Source: Sphingopyxis sp.
Lineage (GTDB): Bacteria; Pseudomonadota; Alphaproteobacteria; Sphingomonadales; Sphingomonadaceae
Length of the DNA: 64,000 nucleotides
Direction: 5' to 3'
Assembly: GCA_030148985.1 (NCBI GenBank)
Contig: JASBSJ010000052.1
Location: 1-64,000, forward strand
In this document: in pieces, positions 1 to 8,092 of the stretch
Numbering within the stretch: the first letter of the stretch is position 1
How the letters are laid out: each line of letters opens with the position of its first letter
Translations under genes and position numbers: made by a program
The notes under the pieces: generated by a model
Told to the model about the DNA's origin: nothing
The model's database searches: none
The model's input: only the letters and a program-made list of their open reading frames with translations

Positions 1-209
1 GCAAGAGTGAAATTCGGGCCATGCCGCCCGATAGTCACGTTCAACCATTTACCTTGGACGCGCTTACGCAAGATATAAGTCTTGGTGCCGCTCGCTCCCA
101 TTCGGAGCCGCAGACCGGTCACGATGCCATCCGCGACCTCAATCTGCCCGCTTGCAGGCGCTTTCAATCCTGCGATCCGAGCATCTGTCAAACCAACCTT
201 GTTCGCCAT
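1..209 (-). CDS. Integrase, N-terminal part (DUF4102/arm-binding type tyrosine recombinase), cut by window edge
   Basis: The frame starts at ATG 209 and runs off the left edge (69 codons visible). It reads MANKVGLTDARIAGLKAP, then VADGIVTGLRLRMGASGTK and a K-RVQGKW-strand followed by IGRHG. This is the usual beginning of P4/DUF4102-type phage and island integrases, whose N-terminal domain binds arm-type att sites. The catalytic domain lies outside the window. The start codon is preceded by AGGA with good spacing. The gene reads leftward, away from the tRNA fragment at 341-385, so the integrated element should lie to the left. Family call is confident from the N-terminus; whether the enzyme is intact cannot be seen. 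Confidence 0.8.
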   Translation of the reverse strand, partial: MANKVGLTDARIAGLKAPASGQIEVADGIVTGLRLRMGASGTKTYILRKRVQGKWLNVTIGRHGPNFTL

Positions 210-217
210 ATGATCCT

Positions 218-232
218 GCTACCTTAGGTAGC
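218..232. promoter_or_regulatory. Dyad GCTACC-TTA-GGTAGC upstream of integrase
   Basis: A perfect 6-bp inverted repeat with a 3-base centre lies 9 bases upstream of the integrase ATG and is followed on the + strand by TTTTT. It could be an operator for the integrase promoter or a short + strand terminator at the element edge. The sequence alone does not decide. Confidence 0.35.
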
Positions 233-340
233 TTTTTGTAGTGGATACTGGTGAACATTTCAAGAACAATGCGGACTATGAATCGCAGATTTCCGCCGTT
301 TTTGGACGCATGCGGAAGCGTAAGGACCCTCTGATTTCAG

Positions 341-385
341 CTCTTAATCAGCGGGTCCTAGGTTCGAGCCCTAGTGCGTCCACCA
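341..385 (+). other. 3' half of tRNA-Lys(CTT), probable attachment site (attL/attR)
   Basis: The segment contains a 7-base anticodon loop CTCTTAA (anticodon CTT), the 3' anticodon strand TCAGC, variable bases GGGTC, a perfect T arm (CTAGG-TTCGAGC-CCTAG), acceptor strand TGCGTCC, discriminator A and encoded CCA. The 5' half of a tRNA is missing: upstream bases cannot form a D arm, and TTCAG does not pair with TCAGC. A GGACGCA at 304-310 could pair with the acceptor strand, but no cloverleaf follows from it. Next to an integrase start this is the expected product of integration at a tRNA 3' end. It is called a fragment, not a working tRNA. Confidence 0.65.
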
Positions 386-482
386 TTTTTCAACGACTTA
401 AAGGCAAGCAAGTCGCGGCGATTGGGCGTAAACCCCGTCCCTGTTATCACCCAGCTTAGCCGATCCCCGCGCCCCTACCCGC

Positions 483-1778
483 TTACAGCCCCCCACGGAT
501 GCGGTCGAACTGCGATGCGATATGACGCGCATAGGGGCGAGCGCAATCGCGGATGACCAGGTCATCGCCCTCCCAATGGATCAGGCCGCGGTCTTCAAGC
601 GCTGCCGTCGCATTGTGAGCGGCCTCGTTCATCGCTGCGCCGATCCGCGCTCGCCCGCTGCAAAGCAGATCGCGAATAATCGCGCCGCGTTCGCATTCGT
701 TCGCATCGATCGTTACTCCGCGCGTCGCCGTCAGCCGGCCGCTGCCGATCAGGTCGCGATAAGGACCCGCGCGTTTTTCGTTCTGGACGAGCAGGTCGGG
801 AAATTTGCTGATCGCGCTGGCGCCAAAGCCGAGCAGGATGGGCGCATCGTCGTCGGTAAAGCCCTGAAAGTTCCGGTTCACCCGCCCCTCCTTTGCCGCG
901 ATCGCCAGCGGATCGTCGGGGAGCGCAAAATGATCGAAGCCGATGGGAACATAACCCGCCTGGGTCAGGCGTTCGAAGCCCAACGCCGCCTGTTCGAAGC
1001 GAAGTTTGTGATCGGGCAGATTGCTCGCGTCGATCCGCCGCTGGCGCGGGATCATCGCGGGGAGATGCGCATAGCCGAACAGCGCGACGCGGCTGGGCGC
1101 GAGGCGGATCGTTTCATCGAGCGTCGCGTCGAGATCGGCGAGGCTCTGCCCGGGCAGGCCGTACATCAGGTCGAAATTGATCGCATCGACGCCGCGCAGC
1201 CGCAAACCCGCCATGGCATTCTCGATGTCGGCGAGCGGCTGAACCCGCCCGATCGCCTGCTGAATCTGCGGTGAAAAGGTCTGCACGCCCAGGCTGACGC
1301 GATTGACCGATGACGCCGCGAGAACGCGCGCCCAATCGGCGGAGAAACCGCGCGGGTCGATTTCGATCGAAATGTCGGGGTCGCTGACGTCAAATACCGT
1401 GAGGATGCGGTCGAGCAGGCGCACGAAGTCGATCGGCGCAATCGCGTTGGGGCTGCCGCCGCCGAAGGCGATGCGCTGAACGCGCGCACGGCCGCCGACC
1501 CGCCTCGCGACCATGGCAATTTCGGATCGGAGCGCGGTCAGATAGTCGGTCAAACGCTGCGTGCGGTTGGCGGCGCCGGTGTTGCATCCGCAATACCAGC
1601 AAATCTGTTCGCAGAACGGAATATGGACATAGAGCGAGATGGGGGTCGCCGAAGCGATCCGGTCAAGCGCCGCCGCATAATCGTCGGCGCCGACATCGGC
1701 GCCAAATTCGACCGCGGTGGGATAGCTGGTATAGCGCGGAACGGGCGTCGCCAGCAGGTCGGGGTAATAGCTCCACAT
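483..1778 (-). CDS. hemN: Oxygen-independent coproporphyrinogen III dehydrogenase (radical SAM)
   Basis: 431 aa, near the usual 450 for HemN. The enzyme oxidatively decarboxylates coproporphyrinogen III to protoporphyrinogen IX without oxygen, supplying haem under microaerobic conditions. The cytoplasmic radical-SAM motif is visible as C56-x3-C60-x2-C63 with C65 (HIPFCEQICWYCGC), followed by a GGGSPN SAM-binding stretch. The ATG at 1778 is chosen because the protein then begins with the family-typical region leading to YTSYPTA. An Fnr-type box lies 35 bp upstream (1813-1826), so anaerobic induction through FnrN is likely. It is the last gene of the cco block and ends 97 bp from the tRNA fragment. 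Confidence 0.93.
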   Translation of the reverse strand: MWSYYPDLLATPVPRYTSYPTAVEFGADVGADDYAAALDRIASATPISLYVHIPFCEQICWYCGCNTGAANRTQRLTDYLTALRSEIAMVARRVGGRARVQRIAFGGGSPNAIAPIDFVRLLDRILTVFDVSDPDISIEIDPRGFSADWARVLAASSVNRVSLGVQTFSPQIQQAIGRVQPLADIENAMAGLRLRGVDAINFDLMYGLPGQSLADLDATLDETIRLAPSRVALFGYAHLPAMIPRQRRIDASNLPDHKLRFEQAALGFERLTQAGYVPIGFDHFALPDDPLAIAAKEGRVNRNFQGFTDDDAPILLGFGASAISKFPDLLVQNEKRAGPYRDLIGSGRLTATRGVTIDANECERGAIIRDLLCSGRARIGAAMNEAAHNATAALEDRGLIHWEGDDLVIRDCARPYARHIASQFDRIRGGL

Positions 1779-1812
1779 GGGGCGGGATTAAGCGGCGGCT
1801 GGCGGTTTCGCA

Positions 1813-1826
1813 TTGACCCAGATCAA
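1813..1826. promoter_or_regulatory. Fnr/FixK-type box upstream of hemN
   Basis: TTGACCCAGATCAA matches the TTGAT-N4-ATCAA consensus at 9 of 10 positions. It sits 35 bp upstream of the hemN start and just after the stop of the small gene at 1835-2062. The two FnrN-like genes in the window (10613-11305 and 25608-26297) are the obvious candidates to bind it. Confidence 0.75.
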
Positions 1827-1834
1827 GGCCGCAA

Positions 1835-2062
1835 TCAGCAACAGGCTTTCCGGGTGCCCGGCGATTTGCCGCGCCGCTCGGACATTGCGTGGCACGCCTT
1901 CGCGCACGCGCCGCCGCCGCGATCGTCGGGCTCGCCCGGTACGATCAGCATGTGGCGGCCGCCGCCGCAATCGGGAACGATCATGACGCGGGCATCGACC
2001 GCCAGCGGAGCCAGCGCGAGGGCCGCAACCGCGGTAAGCGACGCAACGATCCGGCTGGTCAC
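1835..2062 (-). CDS. Small exported Cys-containing protein of unknown function
   Basis: 75 aa starting at GTG 2062, overlapping the ccoS stop (GTGA). The N-terminus has a basic start, a hydrophobic stretch AVAALALAPLAV and a plausible signal-peptidase site before VDARV. The mature part is short and rich in Gly, Arg and Cys, with cysteines at PDCGG, GGACAKACHAM and a terminal CC. No family is recognised. Its place between ccoS and hemN, with translational coupling to ccoS, suggests a role in cbb3 or metal/haem assembly, but this is only inference. It might also be a chance frame, although the signal sequence and coupling argue for a real gene. Confidence 0.5.
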   Translation of the reverse strand: MTSRIVASLTAVAALALAPLAVDARVMIVPDCGGGRHMLIVPGEPDDRGGGACAKACHAMSERRGKSPGTRKACC

Positions 2063-2214
2063 GGCGCCCTCTCCTCTTCATCCTCGACAAAAATGCGCAG
2101 CGCGGCGCCGTCGAGATCGTCGAACTGGCCCCGGCGCAACGACCAGAAAAAGGCCGCGAGGCCGAGCAGGCCCAGCCCCAGCGCAATAGGGATCAGAAAC
2201 ACGAGCCCGTTCAC
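2059..2214 (-). CDS. ccoS: cbb3-type oxidase assembly protein CcoS
   Basis: 51 aa from GTG 2214, in the GTGA overlap with ccoI. One N-terminal membrane segment (LVFLIPIALGLGLLGLAAFFW) is followed by RRGQFDDLD and an acidic tail FVEDEEERAP. This is the CcoS signature: a single helix, then a conserved QFDDL motif. CcoS is needed for cofactor (haem and copper) insertion into the CcoN subunit in studied systems. It is the last cco gene before the small exported protein and hemN. Length fits the family (about 50-70 aa). Confidence 0.9.
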   Translation of the reverse strand: MNGLVFLIPIALGLGLLGLAAFFWSLRRGQFDDLDGAALRIFVEDEEERAP

Positions 2215-4325
2215 CGGGCCGCCCTTTTCAGGCGCATCGCATTGCCGACGACCATCAGCGACGAGCCCGACATCGCGAGCGCCGCGACGAGCGGCGTAAC
2301 ATGGCCCATGAAGGCGAGCGGCACGGCAATGATATTATAGCCGATCGCCAGCGCGAAATTCTGGCGGACGATCGCCTGCGTCCGCCGCGCCATGCGAAGC
2401 GCCTGAACCACCGGCATCAAGCGGTCGCCCAGAAAGATGCAGTCGGCGGCGTTCTTGCCGGCGTCACTCGCCGAACCCGGCGCCATCGACGCATGGCCGG
2501 CCGCGAGCGCAGGCCCGTCGTTCAGCCCGTCGCCGATCATCAGCACCTTGCGTCCCAGCGCCGCCTGCCGCGCAATCGCCGCGAGCTTGTCCTGCGGGCT
2601 CATGCCGGTCTGCGCCGTCAGGCCAAGCGTCCGCGCGACCGGCGCGACGGCTTCGGCGCGGTCGCCCGACAGGATCATCGCATCGAGCCCCTCCGCCCGC
2701 AGCGCGTCGATCGCGCTGCGGGCATCGGGACGAAGCTGGTCGGCGAAGTGGACGGTCGCTACCTTTTCTCCGTCGATCGAAAGCTGGGCGGCAAGCGCGC
2801 TGCCCGTCAAATCCCGGTCGGGTCGGCCGAGCGACACGGCGCGACCCTGCCAGCTCGCTTCGATGCCAAAACCGGGGATTTCGCGAACCTTCTCGACCGG
2901 CTCGGGCTCGATGTCGCGCGCGGTCAGGTCGCGGCGCAGCGCTTCGCTCAAGGGATGGCGGCTGACCTGCGCCAGCGCGAGGAGCAGCGCCTTGGTCCGA
3001 TAATCGAGCCGGTCGAGATCGAGCGCGACCGGGCGGCCGAGCGTGAGCGTGCCGGTCTTGTCGATCAGCGCCGCATCGACTTCGGCCAGCCGTTCGAGCG
3101 CCGACCCGTCCTTGATCAGCACGCCGACGCGCATCAGCTCGCCCGCCGCGACGATCTGCGCCGCGGGAACCGCGAGGCCCAGCGCGCAGGGACAGGTGAT
3201 GATGAGCACCGCGACCGCGATCAGCAGGCTGTGGTGCCATCCCGCGCCCGCAATCATCCACCCGGCAAAGGCGAGCAGTGCGAGCGCATGGACCGCGGGC
3301 GCATAGAGGCGCGCGGCCCGGTCGGCGATACGCACATAGCGCGACTTGCCCTGCGCCGCTTCGCCCATCAACCGGGCGATGTCGGCGATCGCGGTATCGG
3401 CGCCGGCGGCCGTCACCCGGACCCGGATCGGCGCATCGAGATTGAGCGTTCCGGCATGGACGCGGTCGTCGACATGCGCCGCGACCGGCGCGCTCTCCCC
3501 GGTGAGCAGCGACAGGTCGAACCGGCTTTCGCCCGCCACCACCACTCCGTCGGCGGCGAGACGCTCGCCCGCGGCGACGAGCATGACCATGCCCGGTTCG
3601 AGCGCGGTCGCATCGACCCATCGGCTGCCCCCGTCCGCGCCCACCACCATTGCACCCGTGCCCATGTTGCGCAGCAGCGCGGTCACGCCGCCGCGCGCGC
3701 GGTCGCGCATCACGCTGTCGAGCCAGCGTCCGCAGAGCAGGAAAAAGAGCAGCATCACCGCGCCGTCGAAATAGGCGTGCGGACCATGCGTCGCGGTTTC
3801 ATACAGGCTGAGCGCGCTCGCGAGCAGCACGCCGATGCTGATCGGTACGTTCATATTGGTCTGGCGGTGGCGAAGCGCGCGCCACGCCGAGCGGAAAAAG
3901 GGTCGGCCTGCATAAGCGATCGTCGGCAGCGCGATCATCGCCGAGAGCCAGTGGAACAGGTCGCGCGTCGCCCCCGCCGCACCCGACCACACCGACACCG
4001 ACAGCAGCATGATATTCATCATCGCAAAGCCCGCGACGGCGACGGCGCGCAGCAGTTCGCGGGTGTTCGCGGCACCGGGATCGGCCTCGCCCGGCGCGTT
4101 GTCCACCGGATGCGCCTCGAACCCCAGCGACGCAAAGGCGCCGACGAGGTCGGGCATCTCGGCTTCGGGCAGGCACGACAGGTGGACGCGCTTTTCGGTG
4201 AAATTGACCCGCGCCGCGGCGATGCGGCGGTCGCGCACCAGACCCTGTTCCAGCTTTGCGATGCACCCGGCGCAGCGAATGTCGGGGACCGCGAAATCGC
4301 GTTCGATGAGGGCCGTGGCGGTCAT
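2211..4325 (-). CDS. ccoI: Copper-transporting P1B-type ATPase for cbb3 assembly (CcoI/FixI)
   Basis: 704 aa. Start chosen at ATG 4325, which overlaps the ccoH stop as ATGA; a longer frame upstream runs inside ccoH. The N-terminal heavy-metal domain has C18-x-x-C21. Membrane segments follow, with the CPC copper motif (ITCPCALGLA), the phosphorylation motif DKTGTLT and the hinge GDGLNDGPALA. FixI/CcoI exports copper across the inner membrane for the CcoN Cu-B site. The gene order ccoG-ccoH-ccoI-ccoS is the classical one and separates this pump from CopA-type detoxification ATPases. Confidence 0.94.
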   Translation of the reverse strand: MTATALIERDFAVPDIRCAGCIAKLEQGLVRDRRIAAARVNFTEKRVHLSCLPEAEMPDLVGAFASLGFEAHPVDNAPGEADPGAANTRELLRAVAVAGFAMMNIMLLSVSVWSGAAGATRDLFHWLSAMIALPTIAYAGRPFFRSAWRALRHRQTNMNVPISIGVLLASALSLYETATHGPHAYFDGAVMLLFFLLCGRWLDSVMRDRARGGVTALLRNMGTGAMVVGADGGSRWVDATALEPGMVMLVAAGERLAADGVVVAGESRFDLSLLTGESAPVAAHVDDRVHAGTLNLDAPIRVRVTAAGADTAIADIARLMGEAAQGKSRYVRIADRAARLYAPAVHALALLAFAGWMIAGAGWHHSLLIAVAVLIITCPCALGLAVPAAQIVAAGELMRVGVLIKDGSALERLAEVDAALIDKTGTLTLGRPVALDLDRLDYRTKALLLALAQVSRHPLSEALRRDLTARDIEPEPVEKVREIPGFGIEASWQGRAVSLGRPDRDLTGSALAAQLSIDGEKVATVHFADQLRPDARSAIDALRAEGLDAMILSGDRAEAVAPVARTLGLTAQTGMSPQDKLAAIARQAALGRKVLMIGDGLNDGPALAAGHASMAPGSASDAGKNAADCIFLGDRLMPVVQALRMARRTQAIVRQNFALAIGYNIIAVPLAFMGHVTPLVAALAMSGSSLMVVGNAMRLKRAAR

Positions 4326-4792
4326 TGGAGGTCGATCCGATAGCGTGCCTCGTCCGCGCCCCGGGCAATGGTGATGTCGAGCCGCTGGCGCCCCTCCGCC
4401 AGCGGCTCGACCGAGCGCCACCCGCCATCCTCTGCGGCGACGAAACGAAGCGCGAGAGGTGGGGTGCGCCCGAGCGGATGGCTGGCCGCCGCGCCGACGC
4501 GGAGGCCTGCGAGCGGCTTGCCATCCTTGCGAATGTCGATGCGAACGCGCCGGTCGCGGTCGCGCGTGATCGACGGCACCCAGCCCAGCCGGTCCTGCGC
4601 CTCGGCACGCGCCAGTAACTTGTTGTACTGCTGGCTCGCGACATAGCTGTTTTCGACCACCTTGCCGCCAAAGGTCGACATGGCGAGGCCCGCCATGGTG
4701 AAATTGACCGCGACGACGGTGCCAAAGAAGGCGACAAGAATGGCCGTCATGTGCCAGCCGGTGAAAGCCTTGCGCGCCCGCTTGTCCGTCAT
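4322..4792 (-). CDS. ccoH: FixH/CcoH family cbb3 assembly protein
   Basis: 156 aa. One N-terminal membrane anchor (TGWHMTAILVAFFGTVVAVNFTMAGLA) is followed by FGGKVVENSYVASQQYN and a periplasmic beta-rich domain. GWH in the anchor and the NSYxxSQxYN region are typical of FixH. The protein interacts with the oxidase during assembly in studied systems. It overlaps ccoG upstream (ATGA at 4789-4792) and ccoI downstream (ATGA at 4322-4325), so all three are probably translated in series. Confidence 0.9.
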   Translation of the reverse strand: MTDKRARKAFTGWHMTAILVAFFGTVVAVNFTMAGLAMSTFGGKVVENSYVASQQYNKLLARAEAQDRLGWVPSITRDRDRRVRIDIRKDGKPLAGLRVGAAASHPLGRTPPLALRFVAAEDGGWRSVEPLAEGRQRLDITIARGADEARYRIDLQ

Positions 4793-6246
4793 TGTCCTGC
4801 CTCCGGCCGGTCGAACTGGATGATGTCGCTGTCGCCGCGCGGATCGCCGTCGAGGCCGCGCGTCGCGATGGTGAAATCCTGCCGCGCCGGTCCGTCGCCG
4901 GGTGCCGCGATGAACAGCTTGAGGCGCGTTACGCTGTCAGGGGACAGCATGATTTCGACGCGCTGCCCGGCGGTTTCGCGCGACCCCGCTTCGGTCCACA
5001 GTGCAGCACCCTTCAGCCCGTCGACCGTCACCGCGACGCGGCGCGGCCGCGTTTCCATATTGCGCAGCTTCAGCGTGTAATTGTTGCGGATATGCCCGTC
5101 GGACAGCTGGACATAGAGCGGGCTGCGCTCGTGCTGGACCGCGAGGTCGAGCCGGGTGCGCTGGCCCAGCGAAAACAGCATCGCGGCGCCGATCGCGCTC
5201 CATATGCCGAAATAGATCAGCGTGCGTGGGCGCAGCAGCGTTTTCATGACCGGCTTGCCGACCCCGCCCGCCTTTTCGGTCGCGGCATCGTCGAGCGTGC
5301 AATAATCGATCAGCCCGCGCGGGCGCCCGACCTGTTTCATCACGCCGTCGCAGGCGTCGATGCACAGCGCGCAGGTGATGCAGCCGATCTGCGGCCCTTC
5401 GCGAATGTCGATGCCCGTCGGACAGACAGCGACGCACTGGTTGCAGTCGATGCAGTCGCCGAACGCGCCGGGGTGTGCCTCAGCCTTTTTCACGCTGCCG
5501 CGCGGTTCGCCGCGCCAGTCCTTATAGGTCACGAGCAGCGATTTTTCATCCATCATCGCGGTCTGGATGCGCGGCCAGGGGCACATATAGATGCACACCT
5601 GTTCGCGCATGAACCCGCCGAGGATGAAGGTCGTCGCCGTCAGTACCGCAACGGTGGCATAGGCGATCGGCGCCGCCTGCCCCGTCCAGAATTCCACCGT
5701 CAGCGTCGGCGCGTCGGCGAAATACATGATCCACGCGCCGCCGGTCCAGAAGGCGATCGTCAAATAGATCAGATATTTGATCGCCCGCTTTGAAATTTTT
5801 TCAAAGGTCCATGGACCATTGGCCAGGCGGATCTGCGCATTGCGGTCGCCGTCGACCAGCCGGTCGACATGCTGGAACAGGTCGGTCCACACCGTCTGCG
5901 GACAGGCATAGCCGCACCAGGCGCGCCCGACCGCGCTGGTGACCAGGAACAGGCCGATCCCCGCCATGATGAGCAGGCCCGCGACATAATAAAATTCATG
6001 CGGCCAGATCTCGATCTGGAACATGTAGAAACGCCGGTTCGCGAGGTCGACAAGCACCGCCTGGTCGGGCGCATAGAGCCCGCGATCCCAGCGGATCCAT
6101 GGCGTGCCATAATAGATCGCCAGCGTGATCCCCATGATCGCCCATTTGAAGCGGCGAAAGGGGCCATCGACCCTTTTGGGATAGACGCCTTTCCGCGCCG
6201 CATAGAGCGGCGCGTTTTCGCCGGTCAGGTCGTCAGGGCTGGCCAT
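4789..6246 (-). CDS. ccoG: Cytochrome c oxidase accessory protein CcoG (FixG), polyferredoxin cupric reductase type
   Basis: 485 aa. ATG 6246 is chosen because the frame then begins just inside the end of ccoP (14-bp overlap); an upstream start lies deep in ccoP. Several membrane helices carry the CGYACPQTVWTD motif. They are followed by a ferredoxin domain with two clusters of cysteines (CIDCNQCVAVCP and CITCALCIDAC), one more helix, and a C-terminal Ig-like domain. CcoG is known to reduce Cu(II) to Cu(I) for delivery to cbb3 oxidase. Length and order match the family. Confidence 0.93.
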   Translation of the reverse strand: MASPDDLTGENAPLYAARKGVYPKRVDGPFRRFKWAIMGITLAIYYGTPWIRWDRGLYAPDQAVLVDLANRRFYMFQIEIWPHEFYYVAGLLIMAGIGLFLVTSAVGRAWCGYACPQTVWTDLFQHVDRLVDGDRNAQIRLANGPWTFEKISKRAIKYLIYLTIAFWTGGAWIMYFADAPTLTVEFWTGQAAPIAYATVAVLTATTFILGGFMREQVCIYMCPWPRIQTAMMDEKSLLVTYKDWRGEPRGSVKKAEAHPGAFGDCIDCNQCVAVCPTGIDIREGPQIGCITCALCIDACDGVMKQVGRPRGLIDYCTLDDAATEKAGGVGKPVMKTLLRPRTLIYFGIWSAIGAAMLFSLGQRTRLDLAVQHERSPLYVQLSDGHIRNNYTLKLRNMETRPRRVAVTVDGLKGAALWTEAGSRETAGQRVEIMLSPDSVTRLKLFIAAPGDGPARQDFTIATRGLDGDPRGDSDIIQFDRPEAGQ

Positions 6247-7168
6247 CGGCTCCCTGCCCTTCGGATATTGGCGCCAGCGTGGGCGCAGATACTTTCTCGC
6301 CGCCGCCGAGCGAATAGACATAGGTCGCGAGCATCTTGACCGTCACCGGGTCGAGCCGGTGGCCCCAGCGCGGCATCACGCCGTTGCGCGGTTGCACGAT
6401 CGTCGCGGTCAGGCTGTCGCGATCGCCGCCATAAAGCCACACCGCATCGGTCAGCTTCGGCGCACCAACGGTGCGATCGCCTGCACCCGTGGCGCCGTGG
6501 CAGACCGCGCAATTCGCCTGGAACAGCGCCTCGCCGCGCGCCGCGGCGGCGCTCGGCTTTTCCTGCCCGCTGATGACGCGGACATGGCTGACGACATCGG
6601 CGATCTGCGCCGCGTCGAGAATGCCGTCGCGTCCGAAGGCGGGCATCTGGCTGACGCGCGTCGCCTTGTGATCGGGGTTCCGGATACCGTGGGCGATCGT
6701 ATATTCGATGCTTGCGAGATCGCCGCCCCACAGCCAGTCGTCGTCGGTCAGGCTGGGGTAGAGTTTCTTCACCCCCGCGCCGCCCGCGCCGTGACACTGG
6801 ACGCAATGGACGCGAAAGGCGGCGGCACCGCCCTGCACCGCCGCCTGCATCAGTTCGGGCTTGGCGGGCAGGTCGGTCAGCGGCGTCGCGGCGATGGCAT
6901 TGGTGATCGGCGCGCGGCGTTCGGCGTGCGCCTGCATCTCGCGCTCCAGATCGCTGCGACTGCTCCACCCCAGCACGCCTTGCGTGGCGCTGTTGAGCAT
7001 CGGCCAGGCGGGGTAGAGGACGACATAGCCTGCCGCCCACACGATCGAGGCGTAAAAGGTCCACAGCCACCAGCGCGGCATCGGCGTGTCGAGTTCCTCG
7101 ATCCCGTCCCATTCATGGCCGACCGTGCTCGTGCCGGTGGCTTCGTCGATGCGCTTGCGATCAACCAT
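6233..7168 (-). CDS. ccoP: cbb3 oxidase dihaem cytochrome c subunit CcoP
   Basis: 311 aa. A membrane segment near residues 33-53 (WWLWTFYASIVWAAGYVVLYPAW, split here by its WP boundary) anchors a periplasmic part with two c-type haem motifs, C122-VQ-C125-H126 and C220-AV-C223-H224. Candidate Met ligands follow at SQMPAFG and VMPRWG. CcoP passes electrons to CcoO/CcoN. The start overlaps the ccoQ stop by 8 bp, and the end overlaps ccoG. Length is normal for CcoP. Confidence 0.95.
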   Translation of the reverse strand: MVDRKRIDEATGTSTVGHEWDGIEELDTPMPRWWLWTFYASIVWAAGYVVLYPAWPMLNSATQGVLGWSSRSDLEREMQAHAERRAPITNAIAATPLTDLPAKPELMQAAVQGGAAAFRVHCVQCHGAGGAGVKKLYPSLTDDDWLWGGDLASIEYTIAHGIRNPDHKATRVSQMPAFGRDGILDAAQIADVVSHVRVISGQEKPSAAAARGEALFQANCAVCHGATGAGDRTVGAPKLTDAVWLYGGDRDSLTATIVQPRNGVMPRWGHRLDPVTVKMLATYVYSLGGGEKVSAPTLAPISEGQGADGQP

Positions 7169-7319
7169 GGTCGTCGTCCTTGAAGATCATCGTTGCGGCC
7201 TCTTCGTTGCGGCGGCGCGACCCCTTGCGGAACGGCCAGGCGACAAGGCCCAGAAACAGGATGGTCATCGCGAGCAGCCCCCAGCTGTCGGCGAAATGGC
7301 GCAGATCGTTGTAGTTCAC
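7161..7319 (-). CDS. ccoQ: cbb3 oxidase small subunit CcoQ
   Basis: 52 aa from GTG 7319, in a GTGA overlap with the ccoO stop. It has one membrane helix ([18 protein letters not shown]) followed by a basic [12 protein letters not shown] tail, the pattern of CcoQ, which stabilises the oxidase complex. Its length and position between ccoO and ccoP leave little doubt. The C-terminus overlaps the start of ccoP by 8 bp. Confidence 0.92.
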   Translation of the reverse strand: MNYNDLRHFADSWGLLAMTILFLGLVAWPFRKGSRRRNEEAATMIFKDDDHG

Positions 7320-8080
7320 CGCTTCGTCTCCTGCGGCGCGGCGCCCTGTTCCTGCGGGGCGGCCTTTTCGACATCGACGAGCGTGCCGAGCATCTGGAGA
7401 TAGGCGATCAGCGCATCCATTTCGGACAGACGATCGGGATTGCCGTCGAAATCGCGCACCTGCGCCTTTGGATAGCGTTTCTGCAGATCGATGCCCGCCG
7501 CCGGATCGACCTGCGCCTTCAGATCTTCGTTCGCCGCGGCGATGGCTTCCTTGCTGTACGGCACGCCGACGCGCGACAGCGCGGTGAGGTCGCCCCGCAT
7601 ATCGCCGACGTAAAGGTCGCGCTCGGCCAGAAAGGCATAGGGGGGCATGATCGACTCGGGCACCACGCTGCGCGGGTCGATCAGGTGCGCCTTGTGCCAT
7701 TCGTCCGAATAGCGTCCGCCGACGCGCGCGAGGTCGGGTCCGGTGCGCTTCGACCCCCATTGGAAGGGATGGTCGTACATACTCTCCGCCGCCAGACTGT
7801 AATGGCCATAGCGTTCGACCTCGTCACGGAACGGGCGGATCATCTGGCTGTGGCAGGTGTAGCAGCCCTCGCGCATATAGATGTTGCGGCCCGCCAGCTC
7901 GAGCGGGGTATAGGGGCGCATTCCGTCGACCTTTTCGATCGTGTTGTCGATCCAGAACAGCGGCGCGATCTCGACGATGCCGCCGATCGCGACCGCGACG
8001 AGCGCGAACAGGCCGAGCAGGCTGACATTGCGCTCCAGCTTCTTGTGGCTCAGGCGCTTTTCGGTGGGGTGGGTGGCCAT
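7316..8080 (-). CDS. ccoO: cbb3 oxidase monohaem cytochrome c subunit CcoO
   Basis: 254 aa. One membrane segment at about residues 20-45 ([22 protein letters not shown], the last residues at the periplasmic face) is followed by [19 protein letters not shown] with the haem motif C73-x-x-C76-H77. The [11 protein letters not shown] stretch and the MPPY candidate Met ligand are typical of FixO/CcoO. The ATG at 8080 is 12 bp after the ccoN stop. It is the second gene of the ccoNOQP operon. Confidence 0.95.
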   Translation of the reverse strand: MATHPTEKRLSHKKLERNVSLLGLFALVAVAIGGIVEIAPLFWIDNTIEKVDGMRPYTPLELAGRNIYMREGCYTCHSQMIRPFRDEVERYGHYSLAAESMYDHPFQWGSKRTGPDLARVGGRYSDEWHKAHLIDPRSVVPESIMPPYAFLAERDLYVGDMRGDLTALSRVGVPYSKEAIAAANEDLKAQVDPAAGIDLQKRYPKAQVRDFDGNPDRLSEMDALIAYLQMLGTLVDVEKAAPQEQGAAPQETKR

Positions 8081-8092
8081 CTTCCGGGCTCC

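Noticed and set aside
304-385. Intact tRNA gene spanning GGACGCA to CCA
   Set aside because: The acceptor and T arms pair, but there is no D arm, and the 5' strand TTCAG does not pair with the 3' anticodon strand TCAGC. Treated as a 3' fragment.
2301-4343. Long + strand open frame (680 codons) opposite ccoI
   Set aside because: It is antisense to a well-recognised copper ATPase, Arg/His-rich without domain features; an artefact of high GC.
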